DNA from: Rhodococcus sp. Leaf247
GTDB lineage: Bacteria > Actinomycetota > Actinomycetes > Mycobacteriales > Mycobacteriaceae
Length of the DNA stretch: 64,000 bases
Direction: 5' to 3'
Assembly (NCBI RefSeq): GCF_001426185.1
Contig: NZ_LMRP01000001.1
Coordinates: forward strand, 722,765-786,764
Made by a program: the position numbers and the translations under genes. Each line of letters begins with the position of its first letter. Position 1 is the first letter of the stretch. Positions 1 through 8,993 of the stretch are shown here, one piece after another. The notes below the pieces were generated by a model, which saw only the letters and a list, made by a program, of their open reading frames with translations, searched no databases and was not told the DNA's origin.

Positions 1-991
1 GAGCGAGAACCACTGCGAAGCGCTCGTCCGCATCCGTCCAGAACTGATCGACGGCGAATCCCGCCGCGGCGAGTTCGCCCGTGATGGATTCCCGTCGGAA
101 CTTCGCCGAGATCTCGGTACGCATCTCTTCGCCTGCGGCGAAGTCCACGTCGAGGTCGAGTTCCTCGACCCGCACCGTGTGGGCGCGCCGTGAGCGCAGC
201 CGCATCTCGATCCACTCGTTCCGCTCGTCCCAGACCGCGACATGCTCGAAGTCGTCGGTGTCGAACGTGGCATTCAGCGTCCCGTTGAGCACCGACAACA
301 CGTTGAGGTCGAACTGCGCGGTGACTCCCTCCGCGTCGTCGTACGCCGGAACGAGAACTGCCGGGTCGATCACCAATCCGACTCCCAGGAGCAGGAACTC
401 GCCCGTGTTCAGGGTGCGTGCGAGGTCGGCGAGGAAGTCCGAGCGTTCCTGCGGCACCAGGTTCCCCAGCGTCCCACCGAGGAACGCGATGGTGCGCCGA
501 CCACCGGACGGCAACGCGCCCAGGGCACTTCGACCGAGCTCCGATGTGCCCGCGATGTCCGTGAAATCACTGACCACACCGTGCACGTCGAGGGTCGGGT
601 ACTCGCGGCCCAGATCCTCCATCGCCCCGGTGAGCGCCGACGGTGACACGTCCTGCGGAACGTAGCGACGCAGAGTGCCGTGCTCGAGCCCGGCGGACAG
701 CAGCAGCCGAGTCTTGTCCGACGATCCGGACCCCAACTCGATCAACACCTCGCTGTCGGTGATGCGCGCGATGTCGGCCGCGCGTTCGGCCAGGATGCCG
801 CGCTCGGTCCTCGTGGGGTAGTACTCCTCGAGTTCGGTGATCCGCTCGAACAGCTCGCTTCCCGTGGCGTCGTAGAAGTACTTCGGCGGCAACCACTTGG
901 GTGTGGCGGTGAGCCCGCGGAGGGCATCCTCGCGCAGGGACTTCTGCAGGTCCTCTGCGGTGATGTGGATGTCCAGTGACGGCGCTGTCAT
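1..991 (-). CDS. egtD: L-histidine N-alpha-methyltransferase EgtD (partial, C-terminus off the left edge)
   Basis: EgtD trimethylates L-histidine with SAM to give hercynine, the first committed step of ergothioneine synthesis. Translation of the minus strand from the ATG at 991 stays open to the window edge (about 330 codons, near the family length of ~320). It begins MTAPSLDIHI, has the PPKYFYDATGSELF block at ~36-49, the SAM-binding IELGSGSSDKT at ~84-94 and a later FLGGTLGN. It lies 46 nt downstream of egtC, so it is the last gene of the egtA-B-C-D run. Only the stop codon and last few residues are missing. Assignment rests on motif and operon context and is secure. Confidence 0.93.
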   Translation of the reverse strand, partial: MTAPSLDIHITAEDLQKSLREDALRGLTATPKWLPPKYFYDATGSELFERITELEEYYPTRTERGILAERAADIARITDSEVLIELGSGSSDKTRLLLSAGLEHGTLRRYVPQDVSPSALTGAMEDLGREYPTLDVHGVVSDFTDIAGTSELGRSALGALPSGGRRTIAFLGGTLGNLVPQERSDFLADLARTLNTGEFLLLGVGLVIDPAVLVPAYDDAEGVTAQFDLNVLSVLNGTLNATFDTDDFEHVAVWDERNEWIEMRLRSRRAHTVRVEELDLDVDFAAGEEMRTEISAKFRRESITGELAAAGFAVDQFWTDADERFAVVLA

Positions 992-1037
992 GGCGAACTC
1001 CTGTGTCGGTGCGGATGAAGCAGTGCGGATGAGAGCG

Positions 1038-1778
1038 TCAGAACGTGTCGACGTGGAGAGAACCGACAGCGGCGGTGACGACGCTACGATCGGGTATTCG
1101 GTGCCACCCCGGGCGATCGTCGAGCGGTTCCGACGCGAGCAGAACACTGTCGTCGGTCGAGAGCGCGAACAGCGAGTGATATTTCGTCGTCGCCCACAGG
1201 GTGTCACCGTCGGACAGCAGGAAGTTCAGACGCGAGTCGGGCGCTGCGGCGTCTACATCGACGACGAGTCCGGTGAGCGCGTCGAGCGGGGCGCTCTCGA
1301 CGAGACGATCGCGGAGTATCGCCCACAGCACAGCCGAATCCGTGGGCGCTGCAAGCGTCATCAACGACTCCACCGGGATCTTCGCCGCCAGCGATCCGAC
1401 GGAGTGCGGCCATCCCGCGACGACACCGTTGTGACTGAACGCCCACCGCCCGTCCACGAACGGGGCGCAGGCGGACCGCTCGACGGGCATTCCGACGGTC
1501 GCGGACCTGACCGCGGCGAGCACGGCCGTCGATTCGATATGGGTCAAGGTGTCGGTGACGGCCGGGTCCGACCACATCGGGAGAGCATTCCGATATGCCG
1601 ACGCGGTGCGCCCGCCGGAGGCCGACCACCAGGCAGCGCCGAATCCGTCGGCATTGATCGTGCCCCCGCCGCGCATCTCCCGCGGGGCCCAACTCTGCGT
1701 CAGCAGAGATGTCGGCCCCGCGGTGACGACGTCCCCGACGGAACGGCGTGGACCGAGGTAGCCCAGGTGTCGACACAT
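1038..1778 (-). CDS. egtC: Gamma-glutamyl-hercynylcysteine sulfoxide hydrolase EgtC
   Basis: EgtC is a class II glutamine-amidotransferase-type hydrolase that removes the glutamyl group from gamma-glutamyl-hercynylcysteine sulfoxide. The protein (246 aa) starts MCRHLGYLGP, so Cys2 is the N-terminal nucleophile exposed after Met removal. The motif NADGFGAAWW near residues 43-52 and the SHNG motif are typical of the fold. It starts 3 nt after the egtB stop and precedes egtD, giving the usual egt gene order. Length fits the family (~230-250 aa). Confidence 0.95.
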   Translation of the reverse strand: MCRHLGYLGPRRSVGDVVTAGPTSLLTQSWAPREMRGGGTINADGFGAAWWSASGGRTASAYRNALPMWSDPAVTDTLTHIESTAVLAAVRSATVGMPVERSACAPFVDGRWAFSHNGVVAGWPHSVGSLAAKIPVESLMTLAAPTDSAVLWAILRDRLVESAPLDALTGLVVDVDAAAPDSRLNFLLSDGDTLWATTKYHSLFALSTDDSVLLASEPLDDRPGWHRIPDRSVVTAAVGSLHVDTF

Positions 1779-1781
1779 CGG

Positions 1782-3122
1782 CTACTGGGCCCCCACGTCG
1801 CGGGCACACCGGAAGCCCGCGAAGATCTGACGTCGGATCGGGTGATCCCAGTTGCGGAACGTCGCGCGGACGGCCGTCTGATCGGTGCCGAAGGACCCGC
1901 CGCGCAACACCTTGTAGTCACCGCCGAAGAAGACCTCCGAATACTCGGGGTACGGAAACATCTCGAAACCCGGATACGGCTCGAAATCGGAGGACGTCCA
2001 CTCCCACACGTCGCCCATCAACTGTTCGATACCGAGGGCCGACGCTCCCTGGGGGTACGCGCCGACATCGGCAGGCTCGAGGTGGCGTTGCCCGAGGTTC
2101 GCGTGCGACTCGTCGCCGTCCGCCTCACCCCAGGGATTCCGGCGCGACGTCCCGGTGGTCGGGTCGAACCGTGCAGCCTTCTCCCACTCGGCTTCGGTGG
2201 GCAGTCGCTTCCCCGCCCACCGCGCGTATGCGTCGGCCTCGAACCAGCACACGTGCACGACGGGCTGAGCGGGCCGGATCTGCTTGTTCTCCCCGAACAC
2301 TCGCCGCCACCACAACCCGTCGTCGCCGCGAGTCCAGAACTGAGGCGCCGAGAGCTCCGCCTCGAGCCGGTGCGCCCAGCCGCGCTCGGACCACAGTTCG
2401 GGGCGTTCGTACCCGCCGTCGGTGATGAAGCGGATGTAGTCACCGTTGGTGACGGGGACTGCGTCGATCGCGAACGTCGGGACGTCCACCTGATGCGCGG
2501 GACGCTCGTTGTCCAACGCCCACGGGTCGTCGCTGGTGCCCATCTCGAACGGCCCGCCGGGAACGATGATCTCGGCGTCCTCGGACACCGGAACGAGCGC
2601 TGCCGGCGACTCCGGGGCGTGGAGAACCGGCGCGCCCGTGCGCAGTTGGTGCGTCGCGAGCATCGTTTCGTCGTGCTGCTGCTCGTGTTGCGCGACCATG
2701 GCGAACACGAACCCGTGTTCGACCAGCCTGCTCTCCTCGAAGGTGCAGCGCTGCAGCGCCTTCCGAGACAGTGCTCGCACCGTGTCCACGTAGTCCCGCG
2801 CCTGCGCCGGAGTCAGCAGGTCGAGTCCGGGCCTGGAGGACCGCGAATGGCGGAACGCGTCGTAGAGATCGTCGATCTCCGCGCGGACGGCGTCGAACCC
2901 GCCGACGTCCCGCGCCAACCACAGTTCCTCCTGGTTGCCGATGTGCGCAAGATCCCAGACCAGGGGGCTCATCAGCGGCGAGACCTGCTCGCGCAGGCCG
3001 TCGCCGTCCAAGCAGTCCGTGAGGGACAGCGTCCGTGCACGGCTGCGGTCGAGCATCGCGGCCAACCGATCGCGCAGGGCGACCCGATCGGTCGTCACGT
3101 CGGTGGTCAGGTCGGTGGTCAT
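1782..3122 (-). CDS. egtB: Hercynine oxygenase EgtB (ergothioneine sulfoxide synthase)
   Basis: EgtB is a non-heme iron enzyme that joins hercynine to gamma-glutamylcysteine in an O2-dependent C-S bond formation. From the ATG at 3122 the product is 446 aa. The N-terminal DinB-type domain shows His60 (WDLAHIGNQEE) and the HEQQH pair at ~146/150, matching the three-histidine iron site of the family. The C-terminal FGE-sulfatase domain has GGPFEMGTS, RLPTEAEWEKAAR, GDVWEWTSS and a GFRCARD end. The start overlaps the egtA stop by 4 nt (ATGA), which fixes it; the frame is open further upstream but that stretch lies inside egtA. Confidence 0.96.
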   Translation of the reverse strand: MTTDLTTDVTTDRVALRDRLAAMLDRSRARTLSLTDCLDGDGLREQVSPLMSPLVWDLAHIGNQEELWLARDVGGFDAVRAEIDDLYDAFRHSRSSRPGLDLLTPAQARDYVDTVRALSRKALQRCTFEESRLVEHGFVFAMVAQHEQQHDETMLATHQLRTGAPVLHAPESPAALVPVSEDAEIIVPGGPFEMGTSDDPWALDNERPAHQVDVPTFAIDAVPVTNGDYIRFITDGGYERPELWSERGWAHRLEAELSAPQFWTRGDDGLWWRRVFGENKQIRPAQPVVHVCWFEADAYARWAGKRLPTEAEWEKAARFDPTTGTSRRNPWGEADGDESHANLGQRHLEPADVGAYPQGASALGIEQLMGDVWEWTSSDFEPYPGFEMFPYPEYSEVFFGGDYKVLRGGSFGTDQTAVRATFRNWDHPIRRQIFAGFRCARDVGAQ

Positions 3123-4351
3123 CGAGAGAACTCCTGTCGGCTGTCGTCGAGCATCGCTGTGGGTGCGCGGCCGGCCGCACACCGGTGTGCCGCGTCCGCC
3201 AACCGCTCGGCTGCCGCGCCGTGCGCCGTGTCGGCGGCAAGTGTGAGCAGGCCGTGCGCGGCGACCCGGATGTCGGTGTCCGCGAGACCGTCTCGTGCCG
3301 CGTCCTCCCACCGATCCATCGTGTGGCGGGCCAGATCTCGTGCCTCGGCAGCAACCGCCTCCGTGGAGAGCAGCGCGTCGACCGCGTACATCGGCACGTC
3401 CCACAACCCGTCCGGCTGACCGTCGAGGTACCGGATCTCCAGATGCCCGCTGGCACGGACGAGGGGGAAGACCGTGGTGAGGTGGTAGTCCAGATCGGCC
3501 GTGGTCGGACGGCGGCCCAGCTCCTCGTCGAGGTCGCCGGCGATCCACTGGGCGAACGTCGAATCCTCGGGTGGCTCGACCAACGTGTCACCGCGGCGGA
3601 CGCAGAGCAGCGGGACGTCCATCACCCACCGCGCATAGTCCGACGCAGGGTCCACGCCGAGCGGAACACGAGTGCGGGTGCGGTCGAGTTCGAACCACGT
3701 CCGCATACGCTGCGACGCCCACTTGCCCTCCGGCACACCGTAGAGCACCGGCGTAGTGGCGAACGCGGCGAGCAGCGCCGGCCCGATGGCATGCACGGTG
3801 TCCCACCTGTCCCGGATACGGCGACTGTCCTCCCCCGCATCGATGCTGACCTGCACTGCGGCGGTGTTGCACATCATCAGCTTCCCGTACGGGCCGTGAC
3901 GTTCGAATCGTCGTTCCATCGCGCAGTAGCGAGGAAGTGTCAGGAGCCGTTCCGGGTCGCGGACCGCATCCGCGCCGCCTCCGTCGAGCGTGATGCCCTG
4001 CGTGGCAAGAAGATCGACCAAGAGACGGTGATCGCCGGCAAGGGAGTCCACGACGTGATCGATGGTCGCAGCGGGTGCGGAGGACAACTCGATCTGCCCT
4101 CCCGGCTCGACGGAGACGATGCTTCCGGAGCGGAGGGCAAGAGCGGGCGAATCGGACCGAAGAGACTGTGGGGTATGGACTCCCAGTGCCTCGGCGACCC
4201 TATCGAGAGACGGTCGCGTTCCGGTCGCCGTACGGGTGAACCATTCGAGCTCGGCGCCGATGAGCCTCGGCGGGCCCACCTTGAAGCACACCCTGGCTAT
4301 GTAGGTCTCCGCAGCCGGACGCGAACTGACATCGGGAGAAGTGGACGTCAT
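3119..4351 (-). CDS. egtA: Glutamate-cysteine ligase EgtA
   Basis: EgtA makes gamma-glutamylcysteine, the sulfur donor used by EgtB. The 410-aa product carries the GCS2-type signature LIGAELEWF near residues 30-38, then a GGQIELSSAP segment that in this family lines the active site, and an EIRYLDGQP element near 305. It is the first gene of the minus-strand egt run and its stop overlaps the egtB start (ATGA), implying translational coupling. About 110 bp separate it from the divergent egtE-like gene, so the two transcripts probably share a bidirectional promoter region. Confidence 0.93.
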   Translation of the reverse strand: MTSTSPDVSSRPAAETYIARVCFKVGPPRLIGAELEWFTRTATGTRPSLDRVAEALGVHTPQSLRSDSPALALRSGSIVSVEPGGQIELSSAPAATIDHVVDSLAGDHRLLVDLLATQGITLDGGGADAVRDPERLLTLPRYCAMERRFERHGPYGKLMMCNTAAVQVSIDAGEDSRRIRDRWDTVHAIGPALLAAFATTPVLYGVPEGKWASQRMRTWFELDRTRTRVPLGVDPASDYARWVMDVPLLCVRRGDTLVEPPEDSTFAQWIAGDLDEELGRRPTTADLDYHLTTVFPLVRASGHLEIRYLDGQPDGLWDVPMYAVDALLSTEAVAAEARDLARHTMDRWEDAARDGLADTDIRVAAHGLLTLAADTAHGAAAERLADAAHRCAAGRAPTAMLDDSRQEFSR

Positions 4352-4461
4352 GCATGCCTCCGCTCGCTACGGAACTCGTCATCCGAGCCCCCGGTCTTCT
4401 CTACCCCGCCCCGTTCGAGACTAATCGCTCCCGCGACCGGGCGCCGGTACTGTCCGTACCG

Positions 4462-5667
4462 ATGAGCGTGAGTGAAGCACCCCCCACCGACACCGTCGAC
4501 ATCGATGCCGTCCGGGCCGATACCCCGGCGGCCGCGCACGGCGTCTTCCTCGACAGTGCCGGTTCGTCGCTTCCGCCCCGCCCGGTCGTGGAGACCGTCA
4601 TCGGCCATCTCCGACGAGAGGAAGAGGTCGGCGGCTACCGCGCGGCGCGGGAACGCGCGGACGACGTGGCCGCGGTGCGCACGTCCGTCGGACGGCTCGT
4701 CGGTGCTCCACCGTCGAGCATCGCGCTCTCGGACAGTGCGACGCGAGCCTGGTGCGACTTCTTCTACGCGGTCCCGCTCTCACCCGGCGATCGCATCCTG
4801 ATCTCGTCGGTCGAGTACGCCACCAACGCCATCGCAGCACTACAGCGGGCACGACAGACCGGCGCCGTCGTCGAGGTCGTCCCGAGCGACGGGTCCGGTT
4901 CGATCGACCTCGCCGCGTTCGAGGCGATGATGGACGACCGGGTGGCCCTGGTGTCCCTCGTGCACGCACCGACCAACAGCGGACTTCTCAACCCCGTCCG
5001 CGAGGTCGCGGACATCGCGCATCGATTCGGCGCTCTCGTCGTTCTGGATGCGTGCCAGTCGGTCGGGCAGAGTTCGCTCGACCTGTCCCGACTGGGTGTC
5101 GACGCCTTGTCGGCGACCGGGCGCAAATGGCTCCGAGGGCCGCGCGGTACCGGATTCCTCGCTGTCGCGGAGTCGGTGCTCGACACTCTCGAGCCGCGCT
5201 CACTGGATCTCCACAGCGCTTCCTGGACGGGCCCGGACACCTACACCGTCGCCTCGGACGCGACCCGATTCGAGACGTGGGAGCACGACGTCGCCGCGCG
5301 CCTGGGTCTCGGTGCCGCCGTCGATTACCTGCTCGACCTGGGTGTCGACGCGGTGGAGGCGGCGGTGCGACTGCGAGCCGACCGACTGCGGGGCGCCCTG
5401 GCCGACACCGCGGGCATCTCCGTCCGCGATCCGGGTGAGCGCCGCACCGGCATCGTCACGTTCACCGTCGACGGAGTGGACACCACCGCGGTCAAGGACG
5501 CACTCGCAGCGCGGGACATCACCGTGACCGTCAGCCCGGCGTCGTCGACACTGCTGGACATGACGGCGCGCGGACTGGACTCCGTGGTGCGAGCATCCCC
5601 CCACTACTTCCTGACTCCCGACCAGATCGACGAGGCGGCCGACGCCTGCCGCGCCCTGGTCCGGTAG
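4462..5667 (+). CDS. egtE: Class V aminotransferase-fold PLP enzyme, probable EgtE (C-S lyase)
   Basis: EgtE cleaves hercynylcysteine sulfoxide to ergothioneine using pyridoxal phosphate. From the ATG at 4462 the protein is 401 aa (an in-frame start lies further upstream at 4354). It has the class V pattern: an FLDSAGSSLPP entry at ~29-39, EVGGYRAARE at ~55-64, the PLP-binding Asp196 in VVLDACQSVGQ and the Schiff-base Lys222 in SATGRKWLRGPRGTGF. Mycobacterial egtE is the last gene of egtABCDE; here it faces away from egtA, so only proximity and fold support the name. A related cysteine-desulfurase-like lyase is the alternative. Confidence 0.78.
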   Translation: MSVSEAPPTDTVDIDAVRADTPAAAHGVFLDSAGSSLPPRPVVETVIGHLRREEEVGGYRAARERADDVAAVRTSVGRLVGAPPSSIALSDSATRAWCDFFYAVPLSPGDRILISSVEYATNAIAALQRARQTGAVVEVVPSDGSGSIDLAAFEAMMDDRVALVSLVHAPTNSGLLNPVREVADIAHRFGALVVLDACQSVGQSSLDLSRLGVDALSATGRKWLRGPRGTGFLAVAESVLDTLEPRSLDLHSASWTGPDTYTVASDATRFETWEHDVAARLGLGAAVDYLLDLGVDAVEAAVRLRADRLRGALADTAGISVRDPGERRTGIVTFTVDGVDTTAVKDALAARDITVTVSPASSTLLDMTARGLDSVVRASPHYFLTPDQIDEAADACRALVR

Positions 5668-5866
5668 CACTGTCCGGACATCCGATTAACCTCCGGCATC
5701 CATGGTCCGGTAATGTCGACCGAGTTGTCTCGGCGAGGGTGACGTCCACGTGTATGGGTGTCACCGTGATCGACGCAGGCACGGTCGTCAGCGGCCGTCC
5801 TCGTTCGTGTCCACGCCGGGCGAGTAGTACCCCGCCGCACACGTCTTTCGAGGAGTTCTCTCACAC

Positions 5867-6532
5867 ATGTCCGACACCAATGCCATCAAGGCCACCACTC
5901 GCACCGAGTTCGGCAAGGGCGCAGCTCGCCGCACCCGCCGCGACGGCCTCGTGCCGGCCGTCCTCTACGGTCACGCCACCGAGCCCAAGCACCTCGCGCT
6001 CAACGCCCGCGACTTCGCCGCGATCCTGCGTGCCGACGGCACCAACGCGGTCGTCGAGCTCGACGTCGACGGCGAGAAGCACCTCGCGCTGACCAAGTCG
6101 GTCGTCGTCCACCCGATCCGTAACTACATCGAGCACGCCGACCTGCTGGTCATCCGTCGCGGCGAGAAGGTCACGGTCGAGATCAACGTCGTCGTCACCG
6201 GCGACGCAGCCCCCGGCGCACTGGTCACCACCGATGCGAACGCCATCGAGATCGAGGTCGACGCCACGCAGATCCCCGAGCAGTTCGAGGTCTCCGTCGA
6301 GGGCGCCGAGATCGGCACCCAGATCCTGGCCAGCTCCGTCGAGCTCCCCAAGGGCGCGACGCTGATCTCCGATCCCGAGCTCCTCCTCGTCAACGTCGTC
6401 GAGGCGCCCAGCGAGGCAGCCCTCGAGGCCGAGGGTGCAGGCGACCTGGCCAGCAACGTCGCCGCCGAGGAAGAAGAAGCAGTCGAGGACAGCTCCGCAG
6501 CCGACGAGGCCGCAGCAGCCGACGAGAACTGA
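5867..6532 (+). CDS. rplY: 50S ribosomal protein L25 / general stress protein Ctc
   Basis: Binds 5S rRNA in the large ribosomal subunit. The 221-aa product has the L25 N-terminal domain ([23 protein letters not shown], given here only as a landmark at residues ~10-32) and the long TL5/Ctc-type C-terminal beta domain, ending in a Glu/Ala-rich acidic tail (~190-221) common in actinobacteria. A GAGGAGTT ribosome-binding site sits just upstream of the ATG. It is followed by a strong hairpin and then pth, an order shared with M. tuberculosis. Confidence 0.96.
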   Translation: MSDTNAIKATTRTEFGKGAARRTRRDGLVPAVLYGHATEPKHLALNARDFAAILRADGTNAVVELDVDGEKHLALTKSVVVHPIRNYIEHADLLVIRRGEKVTVEINVVVTGDAAPGALVTTDANAIEIEVDATQIPEQFEVSVEGAEIGTQILASSVELPKGATLISDPELLLVNVVEAPSEAALEAEGAGDLASNVAAEEEEAVEDSSAADEAAAADEN

Positions 6533-6550
6533 CCTACTTCGTACGACTCA

Positions 6551-6578
6551 CGGCGCGCCTTCCTCGGAAGGCGCGCCG
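6551..6578 (+). terminator. Intrinsic-type hairpin between rplY and pth
   Basis: A perfect 13-bp inverted repeat (CGGCGCGCCTTCC / GGAAGGCGCGCCG) with only TC between the arms begins 18 nt after the rplY stop. No long T-tract follows, as is usual for actinobacterial terminators. It may end or attenuate rplY transcription before pth. Confidence 0.75.
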
Positions 6579-6606
6579 TTGTCGTCGATTACTGCGAAAG
6601 TGACTG

Positions 6607-7191
6607 GTGGACATGACCGATCGGCCCGCTCTGGTGATCGGACTCGGCAATCCCGGGCCCCAGTACGACCGCACCCGGCACAACATCGGCACCGTGGTGG
6701 TCGATGCACTGGCCGCGCGCATGCGAGGTTCGTTCTCCTCCCACAAGCGCAGCAATTCCGATGTGCTGCAGGCACGTCTGGGTGATCGGCCGGTCATCCT
6801 CGGCAAACCCCGTTCGTACATGAACGAGTCCGGCGGGCCCGTCGCGAATCTGGCCCGGTTCTTCTCGGTCGCGCCGGCGGACATCATCGTCGTCCACGAC
6901 GAGTTGGACGTCGATCTGGGTCTCGTCCGCCTCAAGTTCGGTGGCGGCGAGGGCGGCCACAACGGACTCCGCTCGATCTCGAAGTCGTTGTCCACGAAGG
7001 ATTATCTTCGTGTGCGCGTCGGTGTGGGCCGTCCGCCGGGACGGATGGATCCCGCGGCGTACGTGCTCAAGCCCTTCGCCGCGGCCGAGCGGGACGAGGT
7101 CTCGGTCGTCGTCGAAGAGGCTGCCGACGCCGTGGAACTGCTCCTGAAGACGACCCTCGAGGACGCGCAGAACCGCGTGCACCGCCCCTGA
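6607..7191 (+). CDS. pth: Peptidyl-tRNA hydrolase
   Basis: Releases tRNA from stalled peptidyl-tRNA by ester hydrolysis. The protein (194 aa from GTG 6607; an ATG two codons in at 6613 is equally possible) has every Pth landmark: [15 protein letters not shown] near the N-terminus with the catalytic His, [25 protein letters not shown] and [12 protein letters not shown]. Length matches the family (~190 aa). It follows rplY and converges on the acyl-AMP ligase gene with only 4 nt between stops. Confidence 0.96.
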   Translation: MDMTDRPALVIGLGNPGPQYDRTRHNIGTVVVDALAARMRGSFSSHKRSNSDVLQARLGDRPVILGKPRSYMNESGGPVANLARFFSVAPADIIVVHDELDVDLGLVRLKFGGGEGGHNGLRSISKSLSTKDYLRVRVGVGRPPGRMDPAAYVLKPFAAAERDEVSVVVEEAADAVELLLKTTLEDAQNRVHRP

Positions 7192-7195
7192 TCGA

Positions 7196-8830
7196 TCAGC
7201 CCAGAAGTGACGCCGAGTTCGCGCGTCGCAACTTGCCCGAGGACGTCTTCGGGATGGTGCCGGGGCCGAGTACCGCGACGGTTCGCGGTCGCACCCCCAC
7301 CTCCGACACGACTGCGTGCACGATGTCGCGCTCGATGCGCTTGACCGCCTCAGGATCGCCGATCTCGTTGGTTTCCGCTGCGACGGCGAAACTTTCGCGC
7401 TTCTGACCCGCGTCGAGCCGGATGGCCACCGCATTGCCGGGGCGGACACCCGCCACCGTGCCCACCGCGCGTTCGATATCGGTCGGGTAGATGTTGCGGC
7501 CACCCATGATGATGACGTCCTTGATGCGCCCGCACACCACCACCAGGTCGTCCTCGGTGAAGTAGCCGATGTCGCCGGTGTCGAGCCAGCCGTCCGCGTC
7601 CTGCGCCGAGACGGGTCCGTCGACGGTGACGTAGCCGGGCGTCACGGCCTTTCCTCTCACCTGGATGACACCGACGCCGCGGCGGGGAAGTACCTGCCCC
7701 TCGGTGTCGACGACGCGTCCCTCGAGGTTGGGCACCATCTGCCCGAGCGTCGCGAGTCGGCGCACGTTGCCCTTGGTCGACGGGACGGCGCGGCCCATCA
7801 CCTCGAGAAGATCGGCATCGACCTCGTCGAGCACCTGACCTCGATCGCGCACGGGAATCGAGACCGCCAGCGTCGTCTCCGCCATCCCGTAGACGGGCGC
7901 GAGCGCGGTGGGCGCCAGTCCGAACCGGGCGCCGGCGTCGGCGAGGGCGAGCATCGTGTCGGGATCGACCGGCTCGGCGCCGTTCCACGCGTAGCGCAGC
8001 GACGACAGGTCCAGCGTCGTGTCGTCCGGCGCCTGCTTGAGTCTGCGTGCGAGCAACGAGTACGCGAAGTTGGGCGCGGCGGTGACGGTGCCGCGGTATT
8101 TGTCGATCAGCTGGGCCCACAGCAGCGGCGAGCGGAGGAAGTCGATGGGCGTGATGCTGACGACTTCGGCGCCGACCTGCATCGGCACGGACAGGAACCC
8201 CACCATGCCCATGTCGTGGAACAGCGGCAGCCAGCTGACCATCACATCGGTGTCCAGCGAGTACTCGATGCGGTCGATCATGGCGTAGGCGTTGACGTAG
8301 AAGTTCTCGTGCGTGATGCGGACGGCCTTCGGCGACCCCGTCGACCCGGACGTGAGCTGCTGCAGCGCGATGTCGGACTCGTCGGTGTGCACCGGGTCCG
8401 TGTCCTCACCGCCGCGCAGATCGTCGATGGTCAGCACGGTGATCCCGCGCTCCTCGAGGATGGGCGCCGCAGCGTCGAACGGGGCTCCGAGGACGACGGC
8501 ACGGCAGTCGATCATCCGGATCACGGTTTCCGTGTCCTCCCCCCACAGCGCGAGATCGGTGCGGGGAGTGGGCTGATGGAGCATCGTCACCGATGCGCCC
8601 CGCATCCAGGCCGCTTGGCACGACGGCGCGATGTCGACGGGCTGACCGGCCAGGATGCCGATGGCGTCACCCCGTGAGACACCGGCTGCGGCGAGCCCAC
8701 CGGCCATCCGACGGGCGACCGTGTGAATTTCTCCCCATGTCTGCCGCAGGGGCGCATCCGGCTCACCGGTTACGAGGCCTCGGTCCGTCGTGGCCGCGGT
8801 CGCGTACATCTCCTCGGTGAACTTGCTCAA
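7196..8830 (-). CDS. Fatty-acyl-AMP ligase / acyl-CoA synthetase, Pks16 type
   Basis: An adenylate-forming enzyme that activates a fatty acid as acyl-AMP, for transfer to CoA or a carrier protein. The 544-aa protein shows the AMP-binding P-loop [14 protein letters not shown] at ~150, YGMAETTL in the adenine-binding motif, the hinge TGDIGYF, and the C-terminal [10 protein letters not shown] and [10 protein letters not shown] lysine motif. The start is TTG at 8830 with GGAG spaced 6 nt upstream. The position beside pth matches Mtb pks16 (Rv1013), which despite its name is an acyl-AMP ligase. The substrate is not readable from sequence. Confidence 0.85.
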   Translation of the reverse strand: MSKFTEEMYATAATTDRGLVTGEPDAPLRQTWGEIHTVARRMAGGLAAAGVSRGDAIGILAGQPVDIAPSCQAAWMRGASVTMLHQPTPRTDLALWGEDTETVIRMIDCRAVVLGAPFDAAAPILEERGITVLTIDDLRGGEDTDPVHTDESDIALQQLTSGSTGSPKAVRITHENFYVNAYAMIDRIEYSLDTDVMVSWLPLFHDMGMVGFLSVPMQVGAEVVSITPIDFLRSPLLWAQLIDKYRGTVTAAPNFAYSLLARRLKQAPDDTTLDLSSLRYAWNGAEPVDPDTMLALADAGARFGLAPTALAPVYGMAETTLAVSIPVRDRGQVLDEVDADLLEVMGRAVPSTKGNVRRLATLGQMVPNLEGRVVDTEGQVLPRRGVGVIQVRGKAVTPGYVTVDGPVSAQDADGWLDTGDIGYFTEDDLVVVCGRIKDVIIMGGRNIYPTDIERAVGTVAGVRPGNAVAIRLDAGQKRESFAVAAETNEIGDPEAVKRIERDIVHAVVSEVGVRPRTVAVLGPGTIPKTSSGKLRRANSASLLG

Positions 8831-8993
8831 CGTCGCTCCTTCATCGGTGGTGTGTGCCGGGTCCGCGCACCACTGTTACATCCGGCCTACGGTGACCGCT
8901 GTTACGGACGGACGGGCTCGGCGTGTCGGCCGAGTACCCTGGATACGTTCCGACCAGTGACCCGGCATCTGCGGTCACCGAAGAAAGGCCTTC

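Noticed and set aside
897-4465. Long plus-strand frames antisense to egtA-egtD
   Set aside because: They are Arg-rich, have no domain pattern and arise from the third-position GC bias of the real minus-strand genes, which carry clear catalytic motifs.
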